A stretch of 64,000 nt of DNA, from positions 71,778,453-71,842,452 of the forward strand of contig CM049311.1 of NCBI GenBank assembly GCA_026874595.1, given 5' to 3'. Below are positions 1-10,855 of the stretch, one piece after another. The DNA comes from Sipunculus nudus (taxonomy: Eukaryota; Annelida; Sipuncula; Golfingiida; Sipunculidae). Made by a program: the position numbers and the translations under genes. The notes beneath the pieces were generated by a model. The model searched no databases and was not told the DNA's origin. It worked only from the letters and a program-made list of their open reading frames with translations. How positions within the stretch are numbered: the stretch's first letter is position 1; every line of letters begins with the position of its first letter.

Positions 1-348
1 AATTTTGCTCAACATAGCTCTTCATCATAGGCAAAACTGGTGGCGCCACCTACAACCACTTATGCACAATGTCCATTTGTTCATCTGCCTTGGGATAAAA
101 TCACTCATATCTCAGCAGTGGTTCTACTTATCCACCTGAAATTTTGCAGGTTTATATATCCTGGACAATTTCCTCGATTTTATGACAGGTGGCACCACCT
201 ACATTCACTTTTACACTGCAGACATCCATGCTAATGTGCAACACACCTCACTCTATTCCCCTAGCCACTTAATCCATGCCCCACTTCACCCGTCCCACTC
301 TGATTTCTGCGGATACACATATTCGCTTGTCGACTACCCATATTCTAG
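1..348 (+). mobile_element. Helitron-like family C element, 3' part (C-1)
   Basis: The element enters from the left window edge and ends at the CTAG at 345-348, followed by T. It carries two copies of the GTGGCGCCACC-type palindrome (39-51 perfect; about 188-199 as a CA variant). It then has the family's 3' tail: a TCCATGCC..CAC tract, GCGGATACA, a degenerate hairpin (CGCTTGTCGACTACC) and ATTCTAG. The same tail is seen at 23.4-23.5 kb, 46.2-46.3 kb and, inverted, at 42.1 kb. The two small open frames here are not coding. The hairpin about 12 nt before CTAG, with T after it, matches canonical Helitron 3' ends; the assignment is by structure only. Confidence 0.72.
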
Positions 349-487
349 TTTTAAAATGTCCTAGTCTGAAATTTGCAGGTCAGAAATGTCCATTTTGCTA
401 TAATAATAATGACTAAGGTAGAAATGCAGGACTTAAGAGGATCAATATTAAATTTTAAAAATAAACCTCCATTCATACTCCAAACTT

Positions 488-521
488 TACACAGGTTCGC
501 ATTAGGCCTGTAGGCCTTGTT
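488..521 (+). mobile_element. Lone 3' terminus of family B
   Basis: About 34 bases match the last bases of the full B elements at 21.6 and 61.7 kb: CACAGGTTCGC, then the hairpin AGGCCTGTAGGCCT, then TGTT. Nothing to its left resembles B internal sequence. It is either a severely deleted copy or the remnant of one whose interior has decayed beyond recognition. Confidence 0.7.
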
Positions 522-3500
522 CAGTTTATAGAAGAATATTGCATGTAGCAGTGGGATGGCCATAAATGTGGATACTGATAGTAACAGGAGCTTTTTAAGG
601 TTTAGTGATGTAAGTGACTTCATAGTCCACAGACAAACACCAAAACAGCCACCTGAGGCATCATTAATTAACATTAAGACTGGAATTGGAAAGTGTAATC
701 TGGTATGTTTTACCTGGACATATCAGTTGCCTTAAAGCACCCACACACTAAACTGTGTGGCATTGTGAAGAGCAGGAGCTCTCAGATTTTTTGATAAAAT
801 GCTAGAGGGTGTACTCAGGTTTTAATGTGGCTCTTGCGTAAGGCCTCTTTGTCTGATTACGAGCGTGGGAAGGCTGTGGATACACATTAATGTCTGCTGT
901 CTAAAATATATACTTGTGTTCAAATTTTTCCAAACTTGTAGATTGATCTGTTGGGTTTTTTTAATGGCCATTAAACAGAGTCCTGGATTCAGAGACTTGT
1001 CAACAGAAAGTCTTTATTCAGTTCTTTTGTTGGCTGCATGATTAAATATGGCTGTAGAATGGATTGCATATATATATATTCTTGAAGAGGTAAACAGTGT
1101 TGTTTTGTGTTTGGGCTGTTAGTCATACTCAAGGCTTTTTAATAGGAAGAAAATTTGATGAGTCCAGGATGCCAAATGTTGGAGAATCCTATTGATGTTT
1201 GGAGTGTCCTAAGGGGAGATGCTGTTTGTCAAATTTTGAGTGGTTACATAAAAGTGAATCTTTTATGTCATTATCCTGTGATTATATTATAAAAAAAATT
1301 GTGTAATTGTATGATTATTTGTTTATTATTGTATAAAAGGCTCATATGCCAGGGCAGAGTTTAAGTGACTACAAGGGCAGCCAGAAGTTAGCTTGAGAAA
1401 TGGCTACTAGTACTTGGGGTATCCATTTACCATGACTACTTCTGATAATAATAAAAGATATTCATGGAAATAGCTAAAATGACACAACCACATATAAGTG
1501 GGATTCATCCAAAACCATTATAGTCAAATGCAGTAGATGAACCTCGAAACTCTTGATATATATATAAAAAATAGATGGGATTTGTCAATGTTAAGGAAAT
1601 ATAAAACTGTTTTGTCATCTATATTTATTCAGATTAATGCTCAACAAGTGTATGAATCATGTGAAGAAATTAATAAGATATTAATGCTGTGTGTACTGTT
1701 AAACATTTTATATGGAGTTAAACATTTGTGTTTAATGAAAATAACATTTTCAGAAAAGGGAGAAGGAAGAAGATAATTGCATTGTAAAGTTGCCCATTTT
1801 GTTTTGAATGCCCAATAATAATTACCCAAAAGACTTCTTTAAATATTCATGAATAAGAGGACTGAGGTAATGTTTCTAAAGAATCTGGCAATATTCCCTT
1901 TGTTCTGCTATAAATAAAAATCCCTTTGTCAGAGTTATGTACTGAGTTGCAAATCTGTTTAAATTTAAAGCCAAATCCATTTTCCTCACACAATCGTTGA
2001 AGAGCTCCATGCCATAGATGGTAAACACCAATTTTAGTTGACATATAAAATTTATTTTTCTTGTATTTTCAATTAAATACAAAAATGTTGTGTGAGATTT
2101 TCTGTGATAAATATTTTATTTACTTCTTTAATTCGCTAAATATTTGTATTTTCTGTACTATTTACCAGTGAACAAATATGGAAGTATCTATTTTTAAAGG
2201 CAGTCACAGTCAAAAGCCTTACAATAGATGCAGATGCATGATTTAAGCATTTACTAAGTTGAGTTAGCTTCATGTACTGGGTAGCTCTATGTTTGTGCTG
2301 AAATACATGAATGCTGGCTTATCTTATTACACATCACACAAACTCTTTAGTGAAATTGGATTGATTTTTTTACTGATATTACATTTTCCAGCATACATTT
2401 GGAAATAATTTTATGTCAGTTCAGGCAACTTGTAGAATAAAAGGAAAGGTCTGTTCACCCTTTTAGCGTTTTTCAGTCTGTAGGTTAATGGATTGCTGCA
2501 TTCACTAGGAACCCACATTGCCTCAAAGCAAACATTATTAAGGAGTCATGAAAAGCAGGACATATCTTCACCCGAGAACAGTGGACACAGGAGCAGAGAG
2601 CTTTGCAAGCAAACATTAAAAAAAAAGCTCAATGTTAACAGCATTAAAATTTTTTTTCTGCCAGTATTGATAGTTTAAAAAGTTTGGCAAACTTTAGTAA
2701 ACAATTAAGAAGGATGAATGAATGTTTATTGTTGATGCAACATTACTTCATTTCCACATTTGGAGCAGTAATTTGGCACTTTGTTTATTTTGAGGAACAT
2801 TTTAAACTCAGACTGTAGATGTGGCCATTGTCATCATATAATATTCAGGCCAGAGGTCATACGCAGTACAGAAAGAAAATTTGAATAACAGCTTAATAAT
2901 AGCTCATCTTGTTATCATCACTACTGCTGTCTGACAGATGGATGTATGTTCACAGTTAAGTACCTTTCGACTGTGGCCTGTGAAATGTGATAAGGTTTTC
3001 ATTTGATACTGATAAGTGTCGAAACAGCCAGTTTAAAGCTATTTATTTTGATAGAAGTCACATGATTGATAAAGAAAAAATATTTTACAACCTGCTTCAG
3101 TTACCATGGAATCATACTAGTCCTAACAAATGTGTACTTGATTTTCTCATTTGGGGTCATACATTCCTGTAGATTACTATAGTGTACCATGCACTATTAT
3201 CTGGATTCCCATGTTAATCCTGCATCATTGCTCTTAATTTGGAAGATTATGAGAATTATGAAAATAGGCTCCACAGCTCCACAAGTAATATTGTTGAAGC
3301 CATTACATATAGGCAATTTACAGCTATACTGAATAGTGATCAAGAGTATTGGGTTTATTGTACAATATAAATGCTGCAAATAAATGCAGGAATTATTGCA
3401 CTGTTGTGCTGCCAGGCACTTTAATGACTTTCTAGCTTCCTGAATATTAATGTTAAAAGAAAATAGAAGTGCTGTTTTATGTTAGTAACATACATATAAA

Positions 3501-4020
3501 GAAGCAGTTCAGTTTGTTGTGCTGACTGAATAAATCCATGGGAACACTGTATTGCATAAATTACATTAACAAATGATTGCAACTTCTGGTACAAGGTGAT
3601 CTTGAAATCTTTTGCAGCCTTGTATGTACATGTTTGTATTATCATTTCAAATTTCAGCTAGCATGTATCATTAGAAATGGAAATTTAATCATTCTGCTGA
3701 AGACTCCCTGTATACATGTTCTGTATTAACATTGGAAACTGAAGGTAACAGAAATATTAACTGTGAATGTCCTACAGACATACAAGGGCAGTTTCTTTCA
3801 AAACTGCAGGGAGCAGATGACTTTTTGTATAATCTTACTGCATACATGGTGGTATTACCTTTGCTACAACCTATTGCATTTTGCAGCCGTGATGTGTACA
3901 TAGTTGCATATCCATTTGAAATAGAAGATGGTATATGTCTTTAAGCTCTTTGCTTAAATATTGACATATTACTATTGAAGTGTCAGTTGTAGATTTCCTG
4001 TTGCAGTTTCTCTGCATAGC
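522..4020. other. AT-rich non-coding stretch, no recognisable gene
   Basis: This is AT-rich sequence with only chance open frames of up to about 79 codons and no codon periodicity or protein motif I recognise. It holds no transposon terminus, tRNA or long tandem array. It could be intronic or intergenic. Confidence 0.6.
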
Positions 4021-4021
4021 A

Positions 4022-4290
4022 TGATGGCATTGCAACTGGACACTGCAGGTTGCAGTAAATTATCATGTTCTCTGTATATTGACAGCATTGCAACTGGACT
4101 GTGCAGTTTGCAGATATTATCTCGTTCACTTTATAATGGTGGCATTGCAAATGGACTCTGTAGTTTGCAGATATTATCTTGTTCACTGTATAATGGTGGC
4201 ATTGCAAGGGGACACTGCAGTTTGCCGATATTATCTGGTTCCCAAAATAATCTTAGCATTACCTTTGGACGCTGCAGGTAACATTAATTT
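4022..4290 (+). repeat. 57-bp minisatellite, about 4.5 units
   Basis: Tandem units begin at GCATTGCAA-like positions 4027, 4085, 4142, 4199 and 4256 (spacing 58, 57, 57, 57). Each contains GCATTGCAACTGGAC, then CTGCAGTTTGCAG, then ATATTATCTNGTTCACT. Because 57 is divisible by three, frames stay open across the array on both strands (for example 4021-4281 and 4079-4321), giving repetitive Ser/Leu/Cys-rich peptides. I regard those as a by-product of the period, not as a gene. Units diverge by roughly 10-20% by eye. Confidence 0.85.
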
Positions 4291-4329
4291 TGAAAACTAC
4301 AAGTGGCAGGTCTACAGGTAGCACATGTA

Positions 4330-5908
4330 TATTCCTGCATACTGTGTCAGTGCATTAAATTTCTTTTTCTTATATATTTTTCATGGAATAAAGTTGATCA
4401 AGGGAAGTACTTCCTGTAGAAAAAAATTACATTACTTTTGCAGAATGTGAGCATATGCAGTCATTTTGCTTCCTTTGATCCTTTATGCTTTATGAAATCA
4501 CCATGGGAGACTATAACTTAATTTCCAAAGTCCCATGTGACCCATAACAGCTTGCAAAAGCTTAAATAACAACTTGAGGTTACAGACTAGGAAATTATTT
4601 CACAGACTGTTGGTGACTTGCCTCATTCATCTGACTATATAATACCTTTTTCCACAGAGGCATGTTGGTAATGGTGGTCCTTTTGCTATATCCTTAAACA
4701 TATAGCAGCAAGTAGATATAATCAATGTAATGTTAATGCAGGTAAGAAAAAAATTATAGTATTTCTCTTGTCCCCTTCATGGTCACAGTTTTATGTGTTT
4801 GCCTGTACACACTTTAAATGATAAAGTCTTGAAAATAGGAAGGTGAATTTATCTCTAGTACCTGATAATTTATATTTTCAAAATGTAAAGGGCTCCTGGA
4901 CTGGATTGATTCCTAGAATGTATTTTTATTCTGTTTAGTATGTATACCTCAAAATATGTTTTCATATTTATTAAGTGTAAAATTTTCTTAACCAAGAATA
5001 CAATTGGCAGATATTTAAATTATTGTGTACCCTCATGCAAACGTATCTATTAAATGATACCATTTTATAAGTCCAATCAGGAAACTATAGCTTAAATGTC
5101 AAGTAATTGTACATCATATGTGTTAGAACTTTTTTATCCCTGACCAAATTCATCAAAGAAACTTACAACTCAAAGATTCAGTTTTATGTTGGCAGGTGTC
5201 GGTTAATTTCTGTATTCATGGTCTGTCTTAGTGATGTAAAATTTAAATTAAAGCAAGAGAAAATAATAAAATGTAGATCATGATGAAGTGAAAATGGAGA
5301 GTGTATTTGATGTGATGAAGTGAAATCTAAAGCTGTATACAGAAGTGTTTGTATAAAATGTGTGGATATAGGTGAATAAAAATGGCAAAAAAATGTTTTG
5401 TAGAGCTTGTCAAACAGTGAGGACAATGTGTTTGATTAATTTTGTCAGAGTAACATTAGAGAAGCATGATTCCCTACATGTTGCAAAGATTTCTTGTGAG
5501 TGAAACCTGCCATTATGGATTATTGCCTCTACCAGGAATTCATGTGTTCATTCCCTTTTGTGTGTGTGTTTGTGCGTGTTCTTGTATAAATTTGTGTTTG
5601 TTCCCAACAAAACTTGTGCAGTCATGAATGGAATCTCATGAAATTTTTAGTGCATTCAGGAATGGGGCAGTAAAGAACTAATAAGATTTTGGTGTGGATC
5701 CAGCACATGATCTGAATTCATGAACGTCATTAAGGAATATTTACAAGTGTTCAGTCACTTATGCATGAATGAATCTTGGAATATGGGCCAAATGCCCACA
5801 TGGTGGAGACTTGTTTTACTTGGATTACAGATTTCTGCATTTATTACTTGTTAAGGCAGGCTTAATAGGTGATGAAAATGGGTACCATAACCTGTTCAAT
5901 TCATTGTG
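4330..5908. other. AT-rich non-coding stretch
   Basis: I see no gene, RNA gene or repeat terminus here. Open frames are short. One TG-rich patch (near 5560-5610) is simple sequence. Confidence 0.55.
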
Positions 5909-7340
5909 TCCCCAGAAAAAAGTTGGGATATTATAGTTTGACATGCTGGGATATTATAGTATCAGCACGTCACACCCCCAGTGCCACAGAAAAATCTTGG
6001 GAGAGATAATTCACAAAATATTTCACAGATTTGTATCAGATTTGACATATGCATAAATGTAGATAAAAGAAAGAAGCCTGTTTTAAAATAGGTAGATGAC
6101 CTTTACTATTAGAGTGATGTTCACCTTGAAGATATGTTCATTTTTTTGTAAGAATCACACAAAAACTTAAATATCTCAAGAAAGGTTGCATTGATTGGTC
6201 CAAAAAAAACAGGTTGACAGATGATCTTGGATAGCTTTGTCTTGCATCTGAGACAGGTGGTACCACTTACCAGTATAATCCTTTTCTTGTTTTGGTGCCT
6301 GTCAATGCCCCATCTTTGCAACCTGACAGTAGTGCACTGTAAGCATTGTAAGTTAAACTCTAATGGACAGATTTCTTTCATATTATGCACATGCATAGAT
6401 ATGCGTTATGGGATAGGGTATGTATAAATTGGGGATTTAGCCCTTACTATGAGTCACCTTGACCTTGAATATTTTCAAATTTGGTAAGAAAAAAAAACAT
6501 ATTACGCAAGTGGATAGTTACATATATGTAAAAATGCTACATGTATAACAATTGTTTCTGCCAAGATCTTTGGTCTTCAAGTTCAAATCAGTGAATATAT
6601 ATGATTTTTTGTGAATCCCATAACTTTTGAAGTACTGCATGTTTCTTCTTCAACTTTGACAAAATCTTTGACATGTTCCACCAAGATCTTGGATACATTT
6701 TAAAAAGGAGACCTTGACTCTGGTTTTCAAGATCTAATTTGTAGAAACATGGGATTTTGTGAACCCTGTAACTTTTGAAATACTGGATATTTATCCTCAA
6801 AACTGGACACAAAATTTTTTTTCATTGAATTCTTGAACTTGTTTCAAAATTGGTGGCCTTGACCTTGGACATCAAGGTGAAATAAGCAAAAACAAAGGAT
6901 TTTTTGAAGTTATGTATATTTTGGATCAATTTTGATCAAATTGTTTCACCCTATTGAATTACAGACCTGTCAGAATTCCAATATGGCTTCCAGAGCACAA
7001 TATGTGATTTTCTTTTAAGTGGGATATCTAAACAAGAACATACTTGATCTTTCTCATACATTTACACAGAAATGATCGGTACCTGTAAGGGCTCCATCTC
7101 TATCAAAGTGTCGACCTGTTGGAATTCAAATATGGCCACCAGAGCACCATCGTTAATTTTCTTTCACACCCAATATCTCAACAAGAACATGCTTGATCTT
7201 TCTCAAATACACAGGGATCATTGGTGCTTGAGGGCTTCTGACCTGTTGAAATACAGACTTGCTCAAAATCAGATATGGCCAACAGAGTAAAGATGGTGAT
7301 TTTCTATTGCACACATTATTTCAGACATATCTTCTTTAAC
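5909..7340 (+). mobile_element. Family D (Helitron-like) copy, old (D-1)
   Basis: The start TCCCCAGAAAAA..GGGATATTATAG at 5909 matches the start of the better D copy at 55168 (TCCCCAGACAAAG..GGGATACTATG). The interior carries the same phrases as D-2: TTCACAGAT/TTCACCGAT, 'GACCTTGAATATT', 'TTGGATAGCTTTGTCTT', and the degenerate palindrome AGGTGGTACCACTT near 6254. At 6960-7260 there are about two tandem units of roughly 130 bp ('GACCTGTNNGAATTC...ATATGG', 'AACAAGAACAT.CTTGATCTTTCTC'). The right end is not clearly recognisable; 7340 is approximate. Confidence 0.55.
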
Positions 7341-7398
7341 ATTATTTGAACCATAAGGAATTTTTCCTTCACGCATATGGATAAAAACCTGTTTCTGT

Positions 7399-8144
7399 TG
7401 TTACAGGTGCTCCTTTTTATTGTGTGCAGTGGTCTAACAAATCATTGTTTTATTTTGCACATGGATGTTCCATGTGTTGTTGGCGTTTGGTTTCTTCGCC
7501 TGGCCGGATGTTGCAGGCTTGGTTTATTTCGCATTGGACGAACCCAAGATACACAGCATTCTTTGTTCTGGTATTTTCTTTGAACGTGTGTACTGTGTTT
7601 GATTCTTTAGAATGTTTGAGCAATGGAAGGTTCTCAGCTGGAGGTGTAAGGTTATAAATAGGGGCTGTGTTTTAGAGCCAAGAGAGAGGTGAGAGAATAT
7701 TCCAGCGGATACAGAAGCAAGTTAGTCAGTGTGTGGGACGTATCCGATTATCCAGTAATTTCAGGGATTCTACTATTACTAACACTGTACTGTTTAATGC
7801 TGCCTGCCTAAATTTTACTTTCTTGATCGTTACAAGAGCTTTACATTGGACTGTTATTCTCCGAGAGAAATCGTGTGTGAATTGTTCGCCAATTTTATAC
7901 ATTTTAAAGGACTTATCGCTGTGACAGTGGTAGTATCCAGGAACTGTGCACTTTTGTTTATTTTACTGTGTGATTGTATTGATTTGTTGTTATACTGCTG
8001 TTATACTGTGTAATTGTATTGATTTAGTGTATTGTAATGTTAGGGTTGTTTTAAGAATAAATAATAGTTATTTGTTAACAAAAAACTTCTGACACTGACT
8101 TCTTTATTCATTCACCCAGACGTTTCATGCTGCCTAGTGTTACA
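7399..8144 (+). repeat. Possible solo LTR of a retrotransposon
   Basis: The segment has an LTR-like order: a TATA-type box (TTATAAATAG, about 7652-7661) followed by a GC-richer transcript-start-like region, then an AATAAA signal (8056-8061) with a GT-rich stretch before it, and an end at AGTGTTACA (to 8144). A TGTTACA-type start is present at 7399, so the piece would run TG...CA. No primer-binding site, gag/pol coding or target-site duplication was found, so the left boundary is a guess. It could instead be a promoter plus first exon of an unrecognised transcript. Confidence 0.3.
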
Positions 8145-8329
8145 GAATCTGATTTTTTTTTTATCTCCTTGGCAAGGTTTGTGTTCATCACGCATACATG
8201 ATATGTTGATACTAGGTTCCGTAACACTGTTTGTCATATTTTTCAATTTTAACCTAAATTTTCCACCCATATATAAACTAGTCCAGCATTACCAGAAATG
8301 CTGGGCCCTCTGAGGACCATTGTCCGACC

Positions 8330-8440
8330 ACATGTAATTGTAATTGTAATCACTTACTTTTCTGAAAATACAAAATTGATTACTTTTAAAAGTAATTATA
8401 TTTATAATCTATTACTATAAAAGTATTTGGACTCAAGTCT
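8330..8440. repeat. Degenerate GTAATTGTAATC / AATTACTTTT repeat
   Basis: Repeated TGTAATTGTAATC and TTACTTTTAAAAGTAATT phrases recur in a longer form at 57.48-57.65 kb, where the block abuts CCCAACCCTG. Such subterminal repeats next to CAGGGTTGGG are a pattern I associate with hAT-type ends; this copy lacks a clear terminus. Confidence 0.4.
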
Positions 8441-8444
8441 GCTC

Positions 8445-10340
8445 AATGATGATGTGAATAGATTGGTAGAATTAATGAATGAAAGGTACTATATTCTGTT
8501 TATACAATGCACCTGTCTTCATCACACTGACATTTAAATGATAAGTAACATGTGACAATAGAAAGGCGGGAGGGGAAAGTAACTTCAAATACAGATATAT
8601 TAAATTCTCTATCAGAAAGAAAAAAACCCAGATCCGAACATGTCGTTATTTCTAGAATAATCACTTCAGAAAGTCCTACAATATTCACGAAATGAAATCT
8701 AAATTCCTGTAATGAACTCTGCAGAAAAGACCAGATGTTTTGTGTCGGGTTGCTTATATGGAAACATACTCTGCGAACAGCTTGCAACTCATATTCACGT
8801 TTGCTCTCATGTTCACTCTTTAGTTCGCTGTCGCTTTCTTGCTCATGGAAATGTAGCTTTATGAGAACATTGATAATTGAAGAAAATTGCTGGGTAATGT
8901 GGATATATCATTTATCCGATCAATTTATTTTTTTTATAATTTATTATAAAAAATTAAATAAAATATACAATTTTTATTGCATTATTATTAATAATACAGA
9001 TCAGAAATTAAATACATTGATATGATGTACATCAATCTCCCACATCTTATCAAGTACCTCTTTCTTTTTAATTTACATATAATAATATGTGGTTAAGCAT
9101 TTTTCAACAACTCTATGACCCATCTGCATTAAATTGTATATAAATCAGCATAACTATCTTGTTTATTTAATAATAAAAATATTAAGAAAGATTACTGAAT
9201 TCACAGGGGAGTGTAGCCTTGCTTGGTATTCAGCTTTTTAATGAAATGGTGATTAATCCATTATGTGGTTATTTGATCATCTAACACCTAAAAAAAATTA
9301 GGCAAAAAGGTGTGTTAATTATATTACCTTATCTAGCCAGGTTTAGGTGCCAAATCTAGAATCCCCTGTGGAATGGCCACTTGAAGCTGAAAAGATCAAT
9401 AGTTTGTTAGTCAGTTGGCATGTACTATTAGTATTACACACATAGATTCTGAGCTGTAAAGCAGTTCTTGTATCAGTGCCTATTTTAGTGATCAGATATA
9501 CCCAATAGACTGTGTATTTGCTGCAATAACAGGTGCCAGGTACTGTTAGAATGGTTTCATGGGATCAACTCTGACGTTTAGTCAAAGCTAGTTTCAAGCA
9601 GTTGGTGTGTTTCTCCCATGCACAGACACAGTAACGTTTTCCATGAAATATTTATCTGTGTATACCTTTGGGATCCGTCTGTATGGCCAGGCTCCTGTGT
9701 AACAACAGCGTCACTAGGGTTTCCCGTATTTAGCTGCTGGCATGTGATGTCTTATTGCACACTTTACAGAGAAAGTTACAGGTGACTGGAGCTATCTGCT
9801 TTCATATCCAGACCTTGCCAGTTATAACTGTGACATTGCACACCTTTTATTGTCATTGATTGACTATTCAAGTGAAACTGTCATGTTGGGACCACAGAAT
9901 AACAGTGCGTGAGCTGTTTGTCAACTACTTAAATTAGAGACTGAGAATTTTTTTGGAGTACCCACTGTTATTGGAAGTACACATTTTTTAACAGCAGGTA
10001 AGGGTGCTTTTATTTTACATCCAAACATTTTACTTTATAACAATATGGTGATTTGCAATACTTTTTTTTTAAATTTTCTTACTGTCTTGGTCTTTTATAG
10101 AATTACTAATGTATGCAAGCTTTTAATTAATTAATTAATCATACATTAGTCTGTGCGACTAATCAGGTTAATGTTTCTCCTTTATCGAAAAATAGAGGAT
10201 CAAGAGCTTTTATACAGCATTCTGTCTTGTTGTGTATCTGTCTAAGGCTGTTTGGTCCTTATGCAAAAGTTTAATCATAAATTAATTAATTGTTGCTTGG
10301 ATCTGGCATAGAGTCACTCATAAAAAGTTTATCACATCTT
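8445..10340. other. AT-rich non-coding stretch
   Basis: No gene, RNA or repeat terminus was recognised. A TTAATTAA run near 10120-10140 is simple sequence. Confidence 0.5.
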
Positions 10341-10369
10341 TCTATCAGTGCACACAGCAAATACTCACG

Positions 10370-10620
10370 ACCAGTTGGTAGGATCATGCCCATACAAAAA
10401 CACTTGATGTTAGTTCATTTAGTAGATTTTGCTCTTAAAAATTCTCATGAATGACAAATGTGTTGGATCATGCCCTTAAAGTGTTCCTATCATCATGACT
10501 GTTTGGTAGGGCTTTGCCCATAAATTAAAATACAGTCTAAAGTAAGTAGGTTTGACCATGCTTTTAAAAATGCCCATGATTGGTTGGTTGGATCTTGCCG
10601 GTAAATCACCCTTAATATTA
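10370..10620 (+). repeat. Diverged short tandem repeat
   Basis: A phrase close to GTTGGTAGGATCATGCCCATAA recurs at about 10376, 10461, 10502, 10546 and 10585 with uneven spacing of about 40-85 bp. The units are strongly diverged, so this is an old array; no function is evident. Confidence 0.4.
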
Positions 10621-10847
10621 AAGTTTAATGGCTTTTAGGGAATTCCTTCAGACTTGTATCATAATTTGCCTAGATCTCAGAAGATGAATTGTTATTGCAT
10701 AACACATCAATCTTTTGTCTTGACTCGTTAAACAGAAAAATGGAGTTAAGATCTTCAACATGAAGACAAAACTTGGCTTGGAGTTTTCAGTCAGGTTATA
10801 TATGTTTTCATTTGCATCTAAGTTATGTATTAATAAATTATTTCATA

Positions 10848-10855
10848 ATTATAAA
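10848..10855. repeat. Left target-site duplication of hAT-like element
   Basis: ATTATAAA directly precedes CAGGGTTGG and is repeated exactly at 14127-14134 after CCAACCCTG. Confidence 0.9.

Noticed and set aside
3732-3944. 70-codon frame overlapped by an antisense frame of the same size
   Set aside because: Both strands are equally open, and there is no domain or splice signal I could trust.
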